Below, piece after piece: positions 1 through 7,936 of a DNA stretch of 36,972 nucleotides. The notes beneath the pieces were generated by a model. It was not told where the DNA came from. It saw only the letters and a list, made by a program, of their open reading frames with translations, and searched no databases. The stretch spans positions 38,239 through 75,210 of the forward strand of contig JAHFOJ010000003.1 of NCBI GenBank assembly GCA_023266875.1, in the 5' to 3' direction. The translations under genes were made by a program, and so were the position numbers. The first letter of the stretch is position 1. The number at the start of each line of letters is the position of its first letter. Source of the stretch: Candidatus Giovannonibacteria bacterium. GTDB lineage: Bacteria; Patescibacteriota; Minisyncoccia; JACPKW01; UBA11713.

Positions 1-44
1 AGGCAAATCGGAGCCAGTTTTCTGGGTTTCATCCATGAATTCAT
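1..44 (-). CDS. Possible N-terminal fragment of a gene downstream of pnp
   Basis: Two overlapping minus-strand reading frames stay open to the window edge. One begins at an ATG at 44, only 4 bases after a GAGG; the other begins at an ATG at 36, 12 bases after it, and reads MDETQKTGSDLP. Both lie just downstream of pnp on the same strand, so this could be the next gene of that operon. The fragment is too short to identify or to choose the frame. Confidence 0.25.
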   Translation of the reverse strand, partial: MNSWMKPRKLAPIC

Positions 45-71
45 TTTACCTCACTATAAACTCAATCAAAA

Positions 72-2276
72 TTATCGCCTCGGTCCTCTGCGGTCGTCTC
101 GCTCCCTTGAAGTCTTGTGCGGTCTTTGCTCAAAACTTGATGGACCAGAATTATTTCTTGCCTGTGGGTCTTTAAGCTTTAATTCGGTCATATCCTTTAT
201 TGAGAGATTTATGCGGCCTAATTCATCTATATCCTTTATTTTTACAGGAACGTTATCCCCAAGCGTAACGACATCAGTAACGCGGTTTACCCGAAAAGGC
301 GCAAGCTCGGAAATATGAACAAGCCCCTCAACCCCAGGGACAATTTCTACCATTGCTCCGAAATCAAAAATTCTTGAAACTATTCCTTCAAAAGATTCGC
401 CTGCTTTATATTCGTGAGTGATTTGCTTGATTTTTTCCAGGGCCTTTGTCGCGCCCTCCATAGAACCTGTCACAAAAATAGTTCCATCCTGTTCAACGTC
501 AATTTGCGCTCCAGTTTCATCGATAATGGCGTTGATCATTTTCCCGCCAGGACCTATTACGTCGCGGATCTTTTCCGGATTTATTTTCAGCGAAAGAATT
601 CTCGGCGCAAATTGCGAAAGTTCTTTTCTCGGCTGACCAATGGCGCCTAGCATCACCTCCATTATTTTTTCGCGGGCAGCTTTCGCGTCAGTGAGCGTGT
701 CGCGTAATATTTCAATTGTTACGCCGTCTACTTTAACGTCCATTTGAATCGCGGTTACTCCTTCGCTTGTCCCTGCGGCTTTAAAATCCATATCGCCATA
801 ATGATCTTCCGGCCCCTGGATATCTGTTAAAACTTTATAATTTTTTTCTCCGCCCTGGGCGGAGGCTATCATAAGCCCCATAGCGATTCCCGCGACTGGC
901 CGCTTAATTGGAACGCCCGCGTCCATTAAGGCGAGAGTAGAACCGCAGGTCGATTCCTGCGAGGTTGATCCATTTGAAGAAAGAACTTCCGAAACAACCC
1001 TTATGGTATATGGGAATTCATCGACAGTCGGAAGCACTGGTAATAATGCCCGTTCAGCAAGCGCGCCGTGGCCAATTTCTCGCCGTCCCGGATTTCCCAT
1101 GCGCCCTGTCTCGCCCGGAGCAAAAGGAGGAAAATTATAGTGGTGAATGTAGCGTTTTTTTGCCTTAATCGACATTCCATCGACTATTTGCGTGTCCTGA
1201 GGTCCGCCGAGAGTCGCAATCGAAAGCACATGAGTTTCACCGCGGTAGAATAATCCGGACCCATGGGTTCGTGGCAGAATGGAAACCCCCGCCCATATTT
1301 TGCGAAGTTCCTTAAGCCCCCTGCCGTCCGGGCGTTTCCCAGATATCAAAATATTCTTATGGACAATTTCATCTATCATCCGCTCGTAGAGCCCGTCTGC
1401 GATACCCTTAAATTCTTCCCCTACGGAAGCTTTCACGGCTTCATCCCAAGCAGTTTTCAGTTCATGCAATTTTTCTCTTCGCGAAAATTTATCTTTAATA
1501 TAAATTGCTTCTTCTAACCCTTTTCGAAATTTTTCTTCAAACAAAGGAGCGAGAGTATCCGGCTCTAGTTTGATTTTCGGCATTATTTTTTCTTTACCCA
1601 TTTCTTTGATGATTTTCTTCTGAAAATTTTCAATCTTATCAATTTCTTTCTGGGCATAGCTAAGCGCTTCAAGCATAATATTTTCCGGAATTTCTTTGGC
1701 GCCTGCTTCTATCATGTTAATTTTTCCTCCCTTGCCAGAAACAACCATATCGAGATCGGATTTTTCAATTTCTTCTCGGGTCGGGTTCAAGATAAATTTT
1801 CCGTCGATTCTTCCAATGCGTATTGTTCCTACGGGGCCGTCCCAAGGAATTGAAGATGTCCCGAGCGCCAAAGATGCGGCAAGGCAAGCAATGATATCTG
1901 GTTCTGTCTCGCCGTCGAAAGAAAGAGTAAGCGCAACAACATGAACTTCGTTTCTGATTTTATGCGAAAAAAGCGGGCGAAGTCCGCGGTCGATTAACCG
2001 AGATACCAATATTGCTTCTTCCGACGGCCGACCTTCCCTTCTTACAAACCTTGAGCCGCCTATCATGCCCGCGGCATAAAACCGTTCTTCATAATCGACT
2101 GTGAGCGGGAAATAATCTATTCCTTCGCGCGCGTGCTGGGAAATTACCGCGGTTGCGAGAATTACAGTATCACCAATCCGAACCAAAGCTGAACCGTGCG
2201 CTTGTTCCGCTAAATTAGTAAATTCAACGGCAACAGCTTTACCGCCGAAATCGGTCGCGAATTTTTTTGTATTCAT
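72..2276 (-). CDS. pnp: Polyribonucleotide nucleotidyltransferase (PNPase)
   Basis: This is the phosphorolytic 3'-5' exoribonuclease of the RNA degradosome, 734 aa, close to the usual 700-740. Two RNase PH folds occupy about residues 1-225 and 310-550. The catalytic region contains GDMDFKAAGTSEGVTAIQMD. A KH domain follows with IGPGGKMINAIIDETGA, then an S1 domain starting GESFEGIVSRIFDFGAMVEI, and a basic tail. An unusual SAQGG insertion near residue 473, just before the catalytic loop, is encoded by a GC-rich palindrome (848-864). The gene lies downstream of rpsO and a NYN gene on the same strand. It also has its own candidate promoter, and its leader can fold into a hairpin. The family assignment is secure; the function follows from the family. 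Confidence 0.98.
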   Translation of the reverse strand: MNTKKFATDFGGKAVAVEFTNLAEQAHGSALVRIGDTVILATAVISQHAREGIDYFPLTVDYEERFYAAGMIGGSRFVRREGRPSEEAILVSRLIDRGLRPLFSHKIRNEVHVVALTLSFDGETEPDIIACLAASLALGTSSIPWDGPVGTIRIGRIDGKFILNPTREEIEKSDLDMVVSGKGGKINMIEAGAKEIPENIMLEALSYAQKEIDKIENFQKKIIKEMGKEKIMPKIKLEPDTLAPLFEEKFRKGLEEAIYIKDKFSRREKLHELKTAWDEAVKASVGEEFKGIADGLYERMIDEIVHKNILISGKRPDGRGLKELRKIWAGVSILPRTHGSGLFYRGETHVLSIATLGGPQDTQIVDGMSIKAKKRYIHHYNFPPFAPGETGRMGNPGRREIGHGALAERALLPVLPTVDEFPYTIRVVSEVLSSNGSTSQESTCGSTLALMDAGVPIKRPVAGIAMGLMIASAQGGEKNYKVLTDIQGPEDHYGDMDFKAAGTSEGVTAIQMDVKVDGVTIEILRDTLTDAKAAREKIMEVMLGAIGQPRKELSQFAPRILSLKINPEKIRDVIGPGGKMINAIIDETGAQIDVEQDGTIFVTGSMEGATKALEKIKQITHEYKAGESFEGIVSRIFDFGAMVEIVPGVEGLVHISELAPFRVNRVTDVVTLGDNVPVKIKDIDELGRINLSIKDMTELKLKDPQARNNSGPSSFEQRPHKTSRERDDRRGPRR
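848..864. repeat. GC-rich palindrome inside pnp
   Basis: CTCCGCCCTGGGCGGAG has two perfect 8-base arms around one base. It is in frame in pnp and encodes the extra residues SAQGG between GLMIA and EKNY, where PNPases normally have only a short loop. It resembles the palindromes found in frame in the recombinase, cca and tig genes of this window. Confidence 0.7.
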
Positions 2277-2290
2277 CTTTTATTCGATGA

Positions 2291-2336
2291 CTCCCAGATG
2301 CTAGGCCACAATTTTTACAGCCTATTTATCTGAGAG
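2291..2336 (-). promoter_or_regulatory. Hairpin in the pnp leader
   Basis: Arms at 2291-2299 and 2328-2336 pair over 9 positions with one G-U. An inner AGGC/GCCT pair (2303-2306, 2320-2323) extends the fold. The hairpin lies between the candidate pnp promoter and the pnp start. In Escherichia coli, pnp is autoregulated through a leader stem cut by RNase III; whether this hairpin does the same is inference. Confidence 0.5.
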
Positions 2337-2363
2337 CCATTTTTGTTAACTTATAATTGCTTT

Positions 2364-2392
2364 ATAATAGCGACTAATTTTCTATTTGTCTA
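2364..2392 (-). promoter_or_regulatory. Candidate pnp promoter
   Basis: On the minus strand, TAGACA and TATTAT are separated by 17 bases, pointing toward pnp. Transcription would begin near 2357, giving a leader of about 80 bases that contains the hairpin at 2291-2336. The remainder of 2277-2469 shows no gene. Confidence 0.45.
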
Positions 2393-2469
2393 ATCCTAAG
2401 AAAAATAAAACCATTTAGAGCCCACATATTATTTTTCTCGACACCCGCTCCGCAAAGAATATAAGAACT

Positions 2470-2988
2470 CTATCTTTGTTTTAAAATATATTTTTGTGGT
2501 TCTTCCGCAAGATCAACAAATTCATCAGCGGCTTCTCGGAGTTTGCCCGAAGCAGATGGTCCGAAAGCCATTACTTCCACCCGGCGTCCTTGATTTTTTA
2601 GATATTCAACAAGCGGAATAAAATCGCCGTCGCCTGATGCGATAACGATTACATCGACAATTTCCGCTGTGCGAATGGCGTCAACGGCCATGCCGACATC
2701 CCAATCCCCCTTTTTTGATCCGCCGAAAAATTCCTGCAGGTCTTTAGCGCGGGTTTCAATTCCTAATTTTAAAAGCGCCTCGAAAAACGGTTTTTCTTCA
2801 CCTGTTTTCGTGCTTATAACATATCCAAAAGCGCGGATAAGTTGCCTGCCAGAAACTGCGGTTAGCAGAAGAGATTTGAAATTTACCCGCGCGCCAAAAA
2901 TGCTTCGCGCGGAGTGATACATATTTTGCGCGTCAATGAAAACAGCTACCCGCTGATTTTTATGCCTCATTATTATATTTGCTGGCAT
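2470..2988 (-). CDS. NYN (LabA/DUF88-like) domain protein, probable RNase
   Basis: The protein has 172 aa. It begins with VAVFIDAQNMYHS, the first acidic strand of the PIN-like NYN fold. It continues with KGDWDVGMAVDAI and IASGDGDFIPLVEYLKNQG, which carry the other conserved aspartates. The family is a set of metal-dependent ribonucleases or presumed ribonucleases. The start overlaps the rpsO stop by one base (TAATG), so translation is probably coupled. A second ATG at residue 7 (start at 2970) is an alternative start. Its position between rpsO and pnp suggests a role in RNA turnover; the substrate is unknown. Confidence 0.88.
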   Translation of the reverse strand: MPANIIMRHKNQRVAVFIDAQNMYHSARSIFGARVNFKSLLLTAVSGRQLIRAFGYVISTKTGEEKPFFEALLKLGIETRAKDLQEFFGGSKKGDWDVGMAVDAIRTAEIVDVIVIASGDGDFIPLVEYLKNQGRRVEVMAFGPSASGKLREAADEFVDLAEEPQKYILKQR

Positions 2989-3263
2989 TATGATGTTTTG
3001 GCTTTGAGCCCAAGTTTTTTTGCGACAGCAACATATCGTTTGGGATCGTAGCGCATTAAATAATCAAGAAGAGATTTCCGTTTGGAAACCATTTTCAAAA
3101 GCCCTCTTCTCGAATGGTTGTCTTTTTTGTGCTCATTTAAATGCTCTGCCAGTTGCTTTATTTCTTCAGTCAAAATGGCTATTTGTACCTCGGAAGACCC
3201 GGTATCGGTTTCGTGAGAGCGGAATTTCTCTATTATTTTAGCCTTGCTTTTGGTTTGCAGCAT
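2988..3263 (-). CDS. rpsO: 30S ribosomal protein S15
   Basis: The protein has 91 aa, the normal S15 length. Family motifs are [14 protein letters not shown]-like (here [20 protein letters not shown]), [29 protein letters not shown] and a final KKLGL. S15 binds the central domain of 16S rRNA early in 30S assembly. The gene heads the rpsO-NYN-pnp order, a variant of the classical rpsO-pnp pair. A promoter lies so close to the ATG that the transcript would have almost no leader. Confidence 0.98.
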   Translation of the reverse strand: MLQTKSKAKIIEKFRSHETDTGSSEVQIAILTEEIKQLAEHLNEHKKDNHSRRGLLKMVSKRKSLLDYLMRYDPKRYVAVAKKLGLKAKTS

Positions 3264-3269
3264 TTCAGA

Positions 3270-3298
3270 AGTGTATCATATTTCCCTATATATTTCAA
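3270..3298 (-). promoter_or_regulatory. Promoter of rpsO, apparently leaderless
   Basis: On the minus strand, TTGAAA (3293-3298), a 17-base spacer and TACACT (3270-3275) are followed after 6 bases by the rpsO ATG. With the usual 6-7 base spacing to the start site, transcription would begin at or within a base or two of the start codon. No Shine-Dalgarno sequence fits in between. Confidence 0.6.
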
Positions 3299-3332
3299 GT
3301 TTTACGTCGCAAAATATTATATAATCTAAGAT

Positions 3333-4244
3333 ATGCTATCTATAAAGGATCTGCATCAACAATATTTAGAAAATCTGGAAATTGAAAAAGGGCGTTCTAA
3401 AAAAACGGTCGAGAATTATGACCATTATTTGAAAAATTTCTTTGAATTCGCGAAAGTTGTATCCGTATCATCGATAGACGATGAAGTAGTCAGGCGTTAC
3501 AGACTCTATCTGAATAAAGGGAGCCTTAAGAAAAAAACACAGAATTATTATTTAATAGCGCTTAGAAATTTTTTGAAATTTTTGGCTTGGCGAAAAATTG
3601 AAAGTTTATCTGCCGAGCGAATCGCTTTGGCCAAGGTTGCCGAGCGAGATCTGGATTTGATTTCATCTGAAGAACTTGGGCGCCTGCTCGGCGCCCCAAA
3701 AGAAGGAGACATAAAATCGCTTCGCGATAAAGCGATCTTGGAACTTTTTTTCTCGACTGGTCTTCGGGTTTCGGAATTATGTTCGTTAAATCGCGATTCG
3801 GTTGATCTGAAAAAAGATGAGTTCTCGGTTCGCGGGAAGGGCGAGAAAGTCAGAGTTGTTTTTTTGTCGCAAGACGCGAAAAAATCGCTCGCTAATTATT
3901 TATCAAAGCGAAAAGATATCTCGGAAGCCCTTTTTGTGAATTTACGCGAAGGGAATCCGCTAGCTGGCGGAGAAAAAAAAGACGTGGAGGCGAGGCTCAC
4001 TCCCCGATCGATCGAGCGGATCATAAAATCATACGCCATAAAATCCGGAATTTCAAAGAAAGTCACGCCGCACGTTTTGCGGCATACTTTTGCCACGGAT
4101 CTTCTCCAAAATGGAGCTGATTTGCGGTCGGTTCAGGCAATGCTTGGCCACTCGAGCATAACAACCACTCAAATATATACCCATGTAACCGACCGGCAGC
4201 TAAAAGAGGTTCACAAAGCTTTCCATGCAAGGCACCGCCGATAA
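3333..4244 (+). CDS. Tyrosine site-specific recombinase (XerC/XerD family)
   Basis: The protein has 303 aa, typical for Xer. The N-terminal SAM-like core-binding domain covers about residues 1-95 and the catalytic domain 105-300. Catalytic residues can be placed at R145 (GLRVSEL), K169 (GKGEKVR), H247 and R250 (HVLRHTFATDLL), H273 (LGHSSITTTQ) and Y282 (IYTHV). Such enzymes resolve chromosome dimers at dif, often as the only Xer protein in reduced genomes; a phage or transposon integrase cannot be excluded. TATAAT ends 7 bases before the ATG, so the mRNA may be leaderless. A palindrome at 3956-3971 adds NPLAGG in a loop. A REP element follows 4 bases after the stop. Confidence 0.93.
   Translation: MLSIKDLHQQYLENLEIEKGRSKKTVENYDHYLKNFFEFAKVVSVSSIDDEVVRRYRLYLNKGSLKKKTQNYYLIALRNFLKFLAWRKIESLSAERIALAKVAERDLDLISSEELGRLLGAPKEGDIKSLRDKAILELFFSTGLRVSELCSLNRDSVDLKKDEFSVRGKGEKVRVVFLSQDAKKSLANYLSKRKDISEALFVNLREGNPLAGGEKKDVEARLTPRSIERIIKSYAIKSGISKKVTPHVLRHTFATDLLQNGADLRSVQAMLGHSSITTTQIYTHVTDRQLKEVHKAFHARHRR
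3956..3971. repeat. Palindrome inside the xer-type gene
   Basis: TCCGCTAGCTGGCGGA differs from a perfect palindrome at one position. It is in frame and encodes PLAGG in a variable loop between two catalytic-domain helices. Confidence 0.65.
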
Positions 4245-4248
4245 AATC

Positions 4249-4269
4249 TGTCGAGATCGTATCTCTACA
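4249..4269. repeat. REP-like palindrome, left copy
   Basis: This 21-base imperfect palindrome has TGTCGAGAT and ATCTCTACA arms around CGT. It overlaps the stop codon of the transposase at 4265 and follows the recombinase stop by 4 bases. Its orientation is opposite to that of the two copies at the other end of the transposase gene. Confidence 0.75.
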
Positions 4270-4936
4270 CATCTTCGAGTAATAGACCTTTCTCGCTTTG
4301 TAAATCCCGATACGACCAATCAATTGCCGAAGTTAGTACATCTTTCGAATTTGGAAATAATTCAGCAATTAATTCTTTATCCAAGATCGGGTCTTTTTCG
4401 CTTGATAAAATTTTTCCAAGGCTGGACCATGGATATTCTGTTATGATTTTTCGCGCGGCATCAATATCATGCATGCTATTTGTTCTCCAATCTGACTGGG
4501 AGTAATCAAGATGATTCAGGTGAATGTAATTAAAAAGATGCGATAGGTAAACTTGTTTGTCGATATGTTTTGATCTGGATCTACCTTGAAATAGAACCCC
4601 GCTGTGATTGTATTTTGCATTGAAATACATGGTATAACCGATAAAAATTTTCTGTAGCAGCTTCGAAAGCTTTACTTCCTCATTACATCGAACAAGTAGG
4701 TGTATGTGATTTTTCATTAATACATAACATATTATTGAAGCCAGCGTGCTTGGTCTTTTATACGCGATTTCGATATCGACTTTAACTCGATTCAAAATAA
4801 GTTTTTTATCTAAATCAAGATTAAAAATGCTAAGACCTTTCAAAAAACGCTGATAGTCGTTTTCATCCAAGAAAATATCTCGTTTTTCAACTCCACGATT
4901 GTAAATATGATAGTATTCACCGCTCGCAAACCTCAT
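4265..4936 (-). CDS. REP-associated tyrosine transposase (Y1/HUH, RAYT-like)
   Basis: The protein has 223 aa. It begins with the family motif YYHIYNRGVEKRDIF. It has the HUH metal-binding pair H77-I-H79 in MKNHIHLLV, an FQGRSRSKHI segment, and a probable catalytic tyrosine Y137 in LFNYIHLNHL. RAYT proteins are single-strand DNA transposases that recognise REP palindromes and are usually single-copy and domesticated. The gene is bracketed by three REP-like 21-base palindromes: one over its stop and two upstream of its start, the nearer one base before the ATG. No Shine-Dalgarno is visible. The gene appears full length. Confidence 0.9.
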   Translation of the reverse strand: MRFASGEYYHIYNRGVEKRDIFLDENDYQRFLKGLSIFNLDLDKKLILNRVKVDIEIAYKRPSTLASIICYVLMKNHIHLLVRCNEEVKLSKLLQKIFIGYTMYFNAKYNHSGVLFQGRSRSKHIDKQVYLSHLFNYIHLNHLDYSQSDWRTNSMHDIDAARKIITEYPWSSLGKILSSEKDPILDKELIAELFPNSKDVLTSAIDWSYRDLQSEKGLLLEDV

Positions 4937-4937
4937 A

Positions 4938-4958
4938 TGTAGAGATCGTATCTCGACA
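4938..4958. repeat. REP-like palindrome, right copy 1
   Basis: TGTAGAGAT and ATCTCGACA arms surround CGT. The copy lies one base upstream of the transposase ATG, so a transcript reading through it would place a hairpin at the start of the gene. Confidence 0.75.
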
Positions 4959-4985
4959 AAACATTAAAAACAAGGGAAAAACATG

Positions 4986-5006
4986 TGTAGAGATGCGATC
5001 TCGACA
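4986..5006. repeat. REP-like palindrome, right copy 2
   Basis: It has the same arms as right copy 1, in the same orientation, around GCG. CATG is present on both outer sides, lengthening the palindrome. It lies 27 bases from copy 1. Confidence 0.75.
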
Positions 5007-5031
5007 TGTGCGTGATTATCGTTGTGCGAAT

Positions 5032-5060
5032 TTGACTTTTAGCTTATTTCAATATATAAT
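5032..5060 (+). promoter_or_regulatory. Strong promoter of the 5177-7799 gene group
   Basis: TTGACT (5032-5037), a 17-base spacer and TATAAT (5055-5060) point into the following genes. The leader is about 110 bases. It contains a 7-codon mini reading frame from the ATG at 5078 and an early AGGAGG at 5086-5091, then a second AGGAGG just before the chosen start of the first gene. Confidence 0.65.
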
Positions 5061-5176
5061 GCATTGATCTTTTAGCTATGTTGCTAGGAGGCTCCGTTTA
5101 ACGCGGAATGGATAGTTTTTTGACAAAAAAAATAGGAAAAAATAAAAAGAAAAAAACCCAAAAGGAGGGCGTGTTT

Positions 5177-6064
5177 ATGGCAGATGTATTCTACAGAGTA
5201 AGAGCGGAGCGCCTTGGAAAAGAAGGCGCGAAGATTACGGTTAAGATTACAGACGGGCCAAGGGGTGAGCCAATCCGAAATGGGTTGGTCTATCTCGTAC
5301 ACGCCCAAAATAAACTTGAGGGAAAAGAAAAGTTTGGTCAATGGAAGGCGGATGATAAAGGCAAGATCGTGCTTGAGCTCGCGGATTTCCGAGAAGGAGA
5401 TCTGTTTGCAGTTCACAGTCATGGATCTCGCCGGATGGGAAAGCGTCTGTTTTTTCCAGATGTCGTGAAAAAAGTCGGCGGAGCGGTTTTGGAAACCGAT
5501 CCATTCCTCAACATTACTGCGCTTCCGCTGAACGGAAAAGAGTTTGCCCGAGTTGTTGCTTGGGCAACGCAAAAGAAAAACGGCGGCGGAGTGATCAAAA
5601 ATTATCGTTTCCATCTTGAAAAAAATGGGACGATGATAGTTGGTGAGGATGATTGGGACGAGGAGAAAGGTTTCCTTGTCGATAAAACTGGACGAGTGAC
5701 AGTTAAGCTGTCGCTAAATCCAGGCGACAACGTTTTCGGTGTCTACGATGCGGTAACCGGCGTGCGAGTTCAAGCTCCTACGATTGCGGTGCCGATTAAA
5801 GAGCCGGAAGTTCCTGTTGTAACTAGTGTTGATCTCAAGGAAAGCGGCGATCCGGGAAATTTTCGGGTTGATGTGAGAGTTTTAGCAAACATCGTTCCAG
5901 GTAAGCGGTCTTTGCTTATTGTGCACGGTTCCAAAAAAGAAAGAAAGAAAACAGACGAGCGAGGATATATTTCTTTTCGGGCAAAGTTTAAAGAGCCCGA
6001 GATGAGATATCGTGTGGTGGATGAGGATTCCGGAAAAGAAGCCGAAATTTGGCTTTATAACTAA
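5177..6064 (+). CDS. Unrecognised protein with three beta-rich repeats
   Basis: I do not recognise this family. The ATG at 5177 is chosen because AGGAGG precedes it by 10 bases; an earlier in-frame ATG at 5108 would add 23 very lysine-rich residues. The 295-aa product is hydrophilic and has no signal peptide or membrane segment. Three segments share the pattern D-x-x-G-x-I/V followed by acidic turns: WKADDKGKIVLELADF, LVDKTGRVTVKLSLNPGD and KTDERGYISFRAKF. This suggests three beta-sandwich units, as in Ig-like structural proteins. It is the first gene of a group leading to two membrane proteins. Function is unknown. Confidence 0.8.
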   Translation: MADVFYRVRAERLGKEGAKITVKITDGPRGEPIRNGLVYLVHAQNKLEGKEKFGQWKADDKGKIVLELADFREGDLFAVHSHGSRRMGKRLFFPDVVKKVGGAVLETDPFLNITALPLNGKEFARVVAWATQKKNGGGVIKNYRFHLEKNGTMIVGEDDWDEEKGFLVDKTGRVTVKLSLNPGDNVFGVYDAVTGVRVQAPTIAVPIKEPEVPVVTSVDLKESGDPGNFRVDVRVLANIVPGKRSLLIVHGSKKERKKTDERGYISFRAKFKEPEMRYRVVDEDSGKEAEIWLYN

Positions 6065-6091
6065 CCCATAACCAAAGAAAGGAATGTAGTC

Positions 6092-6715
6092 ATGGAAAGT
6101 TTTAGCTCGGAATTCGGTCCAGCTTTGCTGGCAGATATTATATCGCGCTTTGGGATAGGTTGGGTTTGGCAACTCGTACGCCAGTTTACTGGTAGAGGTA
6201 ACGCTCAAGGTCAAGTGCAGCTTTCTGAGGTGGCTTTAAAACAAGCCGCCGAAGCAAAGGAGAATCGGGAAACCATTGAAAATTTGCGCAGCGACCTGCG
6301 CGGATATTTCTTCAGGATGAAAGAGCCTTGGCGGTCGCGCCTCAATAAAATGTACCAGATGGCGCGTGGAGGAGATTTTGAGTTTTCTGAAGATGTTTTT
6401 GTCAGGCTACTGTCTAAAGCTTTGGAGCACGAGGAAACATGGGAGAAGAAAGAAAGGTATCTTATGTTCTTCTCACTTCTCAAAAAGAAGCCCCAGACAA
6501 TTAAGCGTGGCAGAGGCAAGGAGCCAATGTTCCTTCCTTCGATTGAGGAGGAGCTCGACAAAGTCCACGAAGGATCATTCATTGACCTTCGAGAGGAAAA
6601 GGATCGGACGCAGGAGATAGTAAAAAAGGCTATCAATGCGCTTAAAAGAGACGAAAAGAAACTCGATAATGTGAAGCTAAAGTATAGCTTCCCATGCGGG
6701 TTTTACTACAAATAA
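6092..6715 (+). CDS. Unrecognised charged helical protein
   Basis: The protein has 207 aa, with AAAGGA about 12 bases before the start. I do not recognise it. A short hydrophobic N-terminal stretch (ALLADIISRFGIGWVWQLV, residues 11-29) could lie on or in the membrane. The rest is strongly charged and probably helical, with many Lys, Arg and Glu residues. It sits 27 bases after the previous gene and 10 bases before the next on the same strand, so the three are probably co-transcribed and may act together at the cell envelope. The function remains open. Confidence 0.78.
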   Translation: MESFSSEFGPALLADIISRFGIGWVWQLVRQFTGRGNAQGQVQLSEVALKQAAEAKENRETIENLRSDLRGYFFRMKEPWRSRLNKMYQMARGGDFEFSEDVFVRLLSKALEHEETWEKKERYLMFFSLLKKKPQTIKRGRGKEPMFLPSIEEELDKVHEGSFIDLREEKDRTQEIVKKAINALKRDEKKLDNVKLKYSFPCGFYYK

Positions 6716-6725
6716 GGAGGATACC

Positions 6726-7799
6726 GTGAATACTAACATAAAAATTTCTGATCTATTTTTGGGAAACGCGGAGCTGGTTAAACGGCTCGCGCGTGTTTCA
6801 CAAAAGAAGGCGAATATCATGATCCGTGGTCTTTGGAAGACTTTTTGGATTATGGGGCTTGCTTGGGCAGTTCTTACCGTTTTCGGGGCGTATGCTGAGC
6901 ACAAGTCTGTTTGGAAAGATTTGCTCATTATCGCCGGTCTTCTCTTTGCGGCTCCGCACACGATCGGGATTACCTATAAAATTTTGCCGGCATATGCGAT
7001 TCTGTCCGCACTGTTTCGCGGAGCGCCGAAGGGCGATCAGGATATCGTCGCCGGAGTCCCGGGCGATTTTAAAGTCGCGATGAAGGATTTGGCATGGCTC
7101 CTGATGTCGGAGTTTGGAATTGCCGTACTCGTATGGATACTTCCTTTCTCGTTTTTTCCCCGATATGCGCATTGGGTTCTCATAACCGCGCTTGGCGCCA
7201 TGTTCTATTCCATTTCCGAAGGGACCGGGAAGTGGTGGCGGTTCACAATGAAGTATGCCACGGTAGGCGTCCTTCTGGTCTTGATAGGCCTTACTGTTAT
7301 CTCAACGAGCCCTTGGCTTAGTGCCAAGGTAGATGGTTGGGGGTTACTATGGACGGCTAAGCCCAGTGAAGTAAGTGGTGGAAACATAAACGGCGGGGAA
7401 GGCGGCAATAAGGGTTCTATGGCTACAAAGTCAGAAGATCCTTGCTCTTCTCGAACCAATCTTTGTCCCGGTCAGCAAGCCAGTCTAGATGCTGGATTGG
7501 AGATCCCATATATTCTTGAGCCGACGGGTATAATCTTTGACGAGGGAGAATTTATGGTCTTATGTTCTCCCGAATGTATCTGGAAAGGTAAACGAGTCAA
7601 GGAAATACCTTTCTCGGTTAAGGATTATCAGGCAGAGACAGGGAAAAAGCCGTGTTTCCGCATGGCAACACCAGAGGAGGATCCAGCCTCGGCGAAGGAA
7701 ACTTATATGAGGTTGAAGGTTAAAGCGGTGAGTAAGACATATCTTCGCGGCCGGACAGCCGAAGAAGACAAGTCAAACTCAGATAAATGCACCGCATAA
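6726..7799 (+). CDS. Unrecognised multi-pass membrane protein with Cys-rich tail
   Basis: The start is GTG at 6726, preceded by AAGGAGG. The 357-aa protein has about five hydrophobic segments between residues 33 and 195 (for example GLWKTFWIMGLAWAVLTVFG and YATVGVLLVLIGLTVIS). A Gly/Asn-rich linker follows, then a 130-residue soluble tail with six cysteines, including CSSRTNLC and CSPEC. The spaced cysteines suggest an extracytoplasmic, disulfide-bonded domain. I do not recognise the family. It is the last gene before a terminator, and the following gene encodes a VirB2-like protein, so a surface or export complex is plausible but unproven. Confidence 0.8.
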   Translation: MNTNIKISDLFLGNAELVKRLARVSQKKANIMIRGLWKTFWIMGLAWAVLTVFGAYAEHKSVWKDLLIIAGLLFAAPHTIGITYKILPAYAILSALFRGAPKGDQDIVAGVPGDFKVAMKDLAWLLMSEFGIAVLVWILPFSFFPRYAHWVLITALGAMFYSISEGTGKWWRFTMKYATVGVLLVLIGLTVISTSPWLSAKVDGWGLLWTAKPSEVSGGNINGGEGGNKGSMATKSEDPCSSRTNLCPGQQASLDAGLEIPYILEPTGIIFDEGEFMVLCSPECIWKGKRVKEIPFSVKDYQAETGKKPCFRMATPEEDPASAKETYMRLKVKAVSKTYLRGRTAEEDKSNSDKCTA

Positions 7800-7800
7800 C

Positions 7801-7871
7801 CGCCCCCGATCTTTTCCTTAAAGTTTGCAGTTTAGTAGTATAGTTGCACCTTGGTTAATTCATCGGGGGCG
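7801..7871 (+). promoter_or_regulatory. Alternative pairing that competes with the terminator
   Basis: CGCCCCCGAT (7801-7810) is perfectly complementary to ATCGGGGGCG (7862-7871). The second segment also forms the 5' arm of the terminator at 7866-7894, so the two structures exclude each other. This is the layout of an attenuator ahead of the gene at 7937; a ligand or trigger is not visible. Confidence 0.4.
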
Positions 7872-7894
7872 TGTGTTTGCACATGCCCCTTTTT
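7866..7894 (+). terminator. Rho-independent terminator
   Basis: GGGGCGTGTG and CACATGCCCC form a 10-pair stem with one G-U around TTTG, followed by five T. It ends the gene group beginning at 5177 or attenuates the gene at 7937. Confidence 0.8.
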
Positions 7895-7936
7895 GTTTTC
7901 CATTTATTTTTTAGCCAGATTTGATAATCTTTAAAT

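Noticed and set aside
5084-5614. Minus-strand frame of 176 codons
   Set aside because: It is antisense to a gene with a strong promoter and Shine-Dalgarno, and its composition is typical of a shadow frame.
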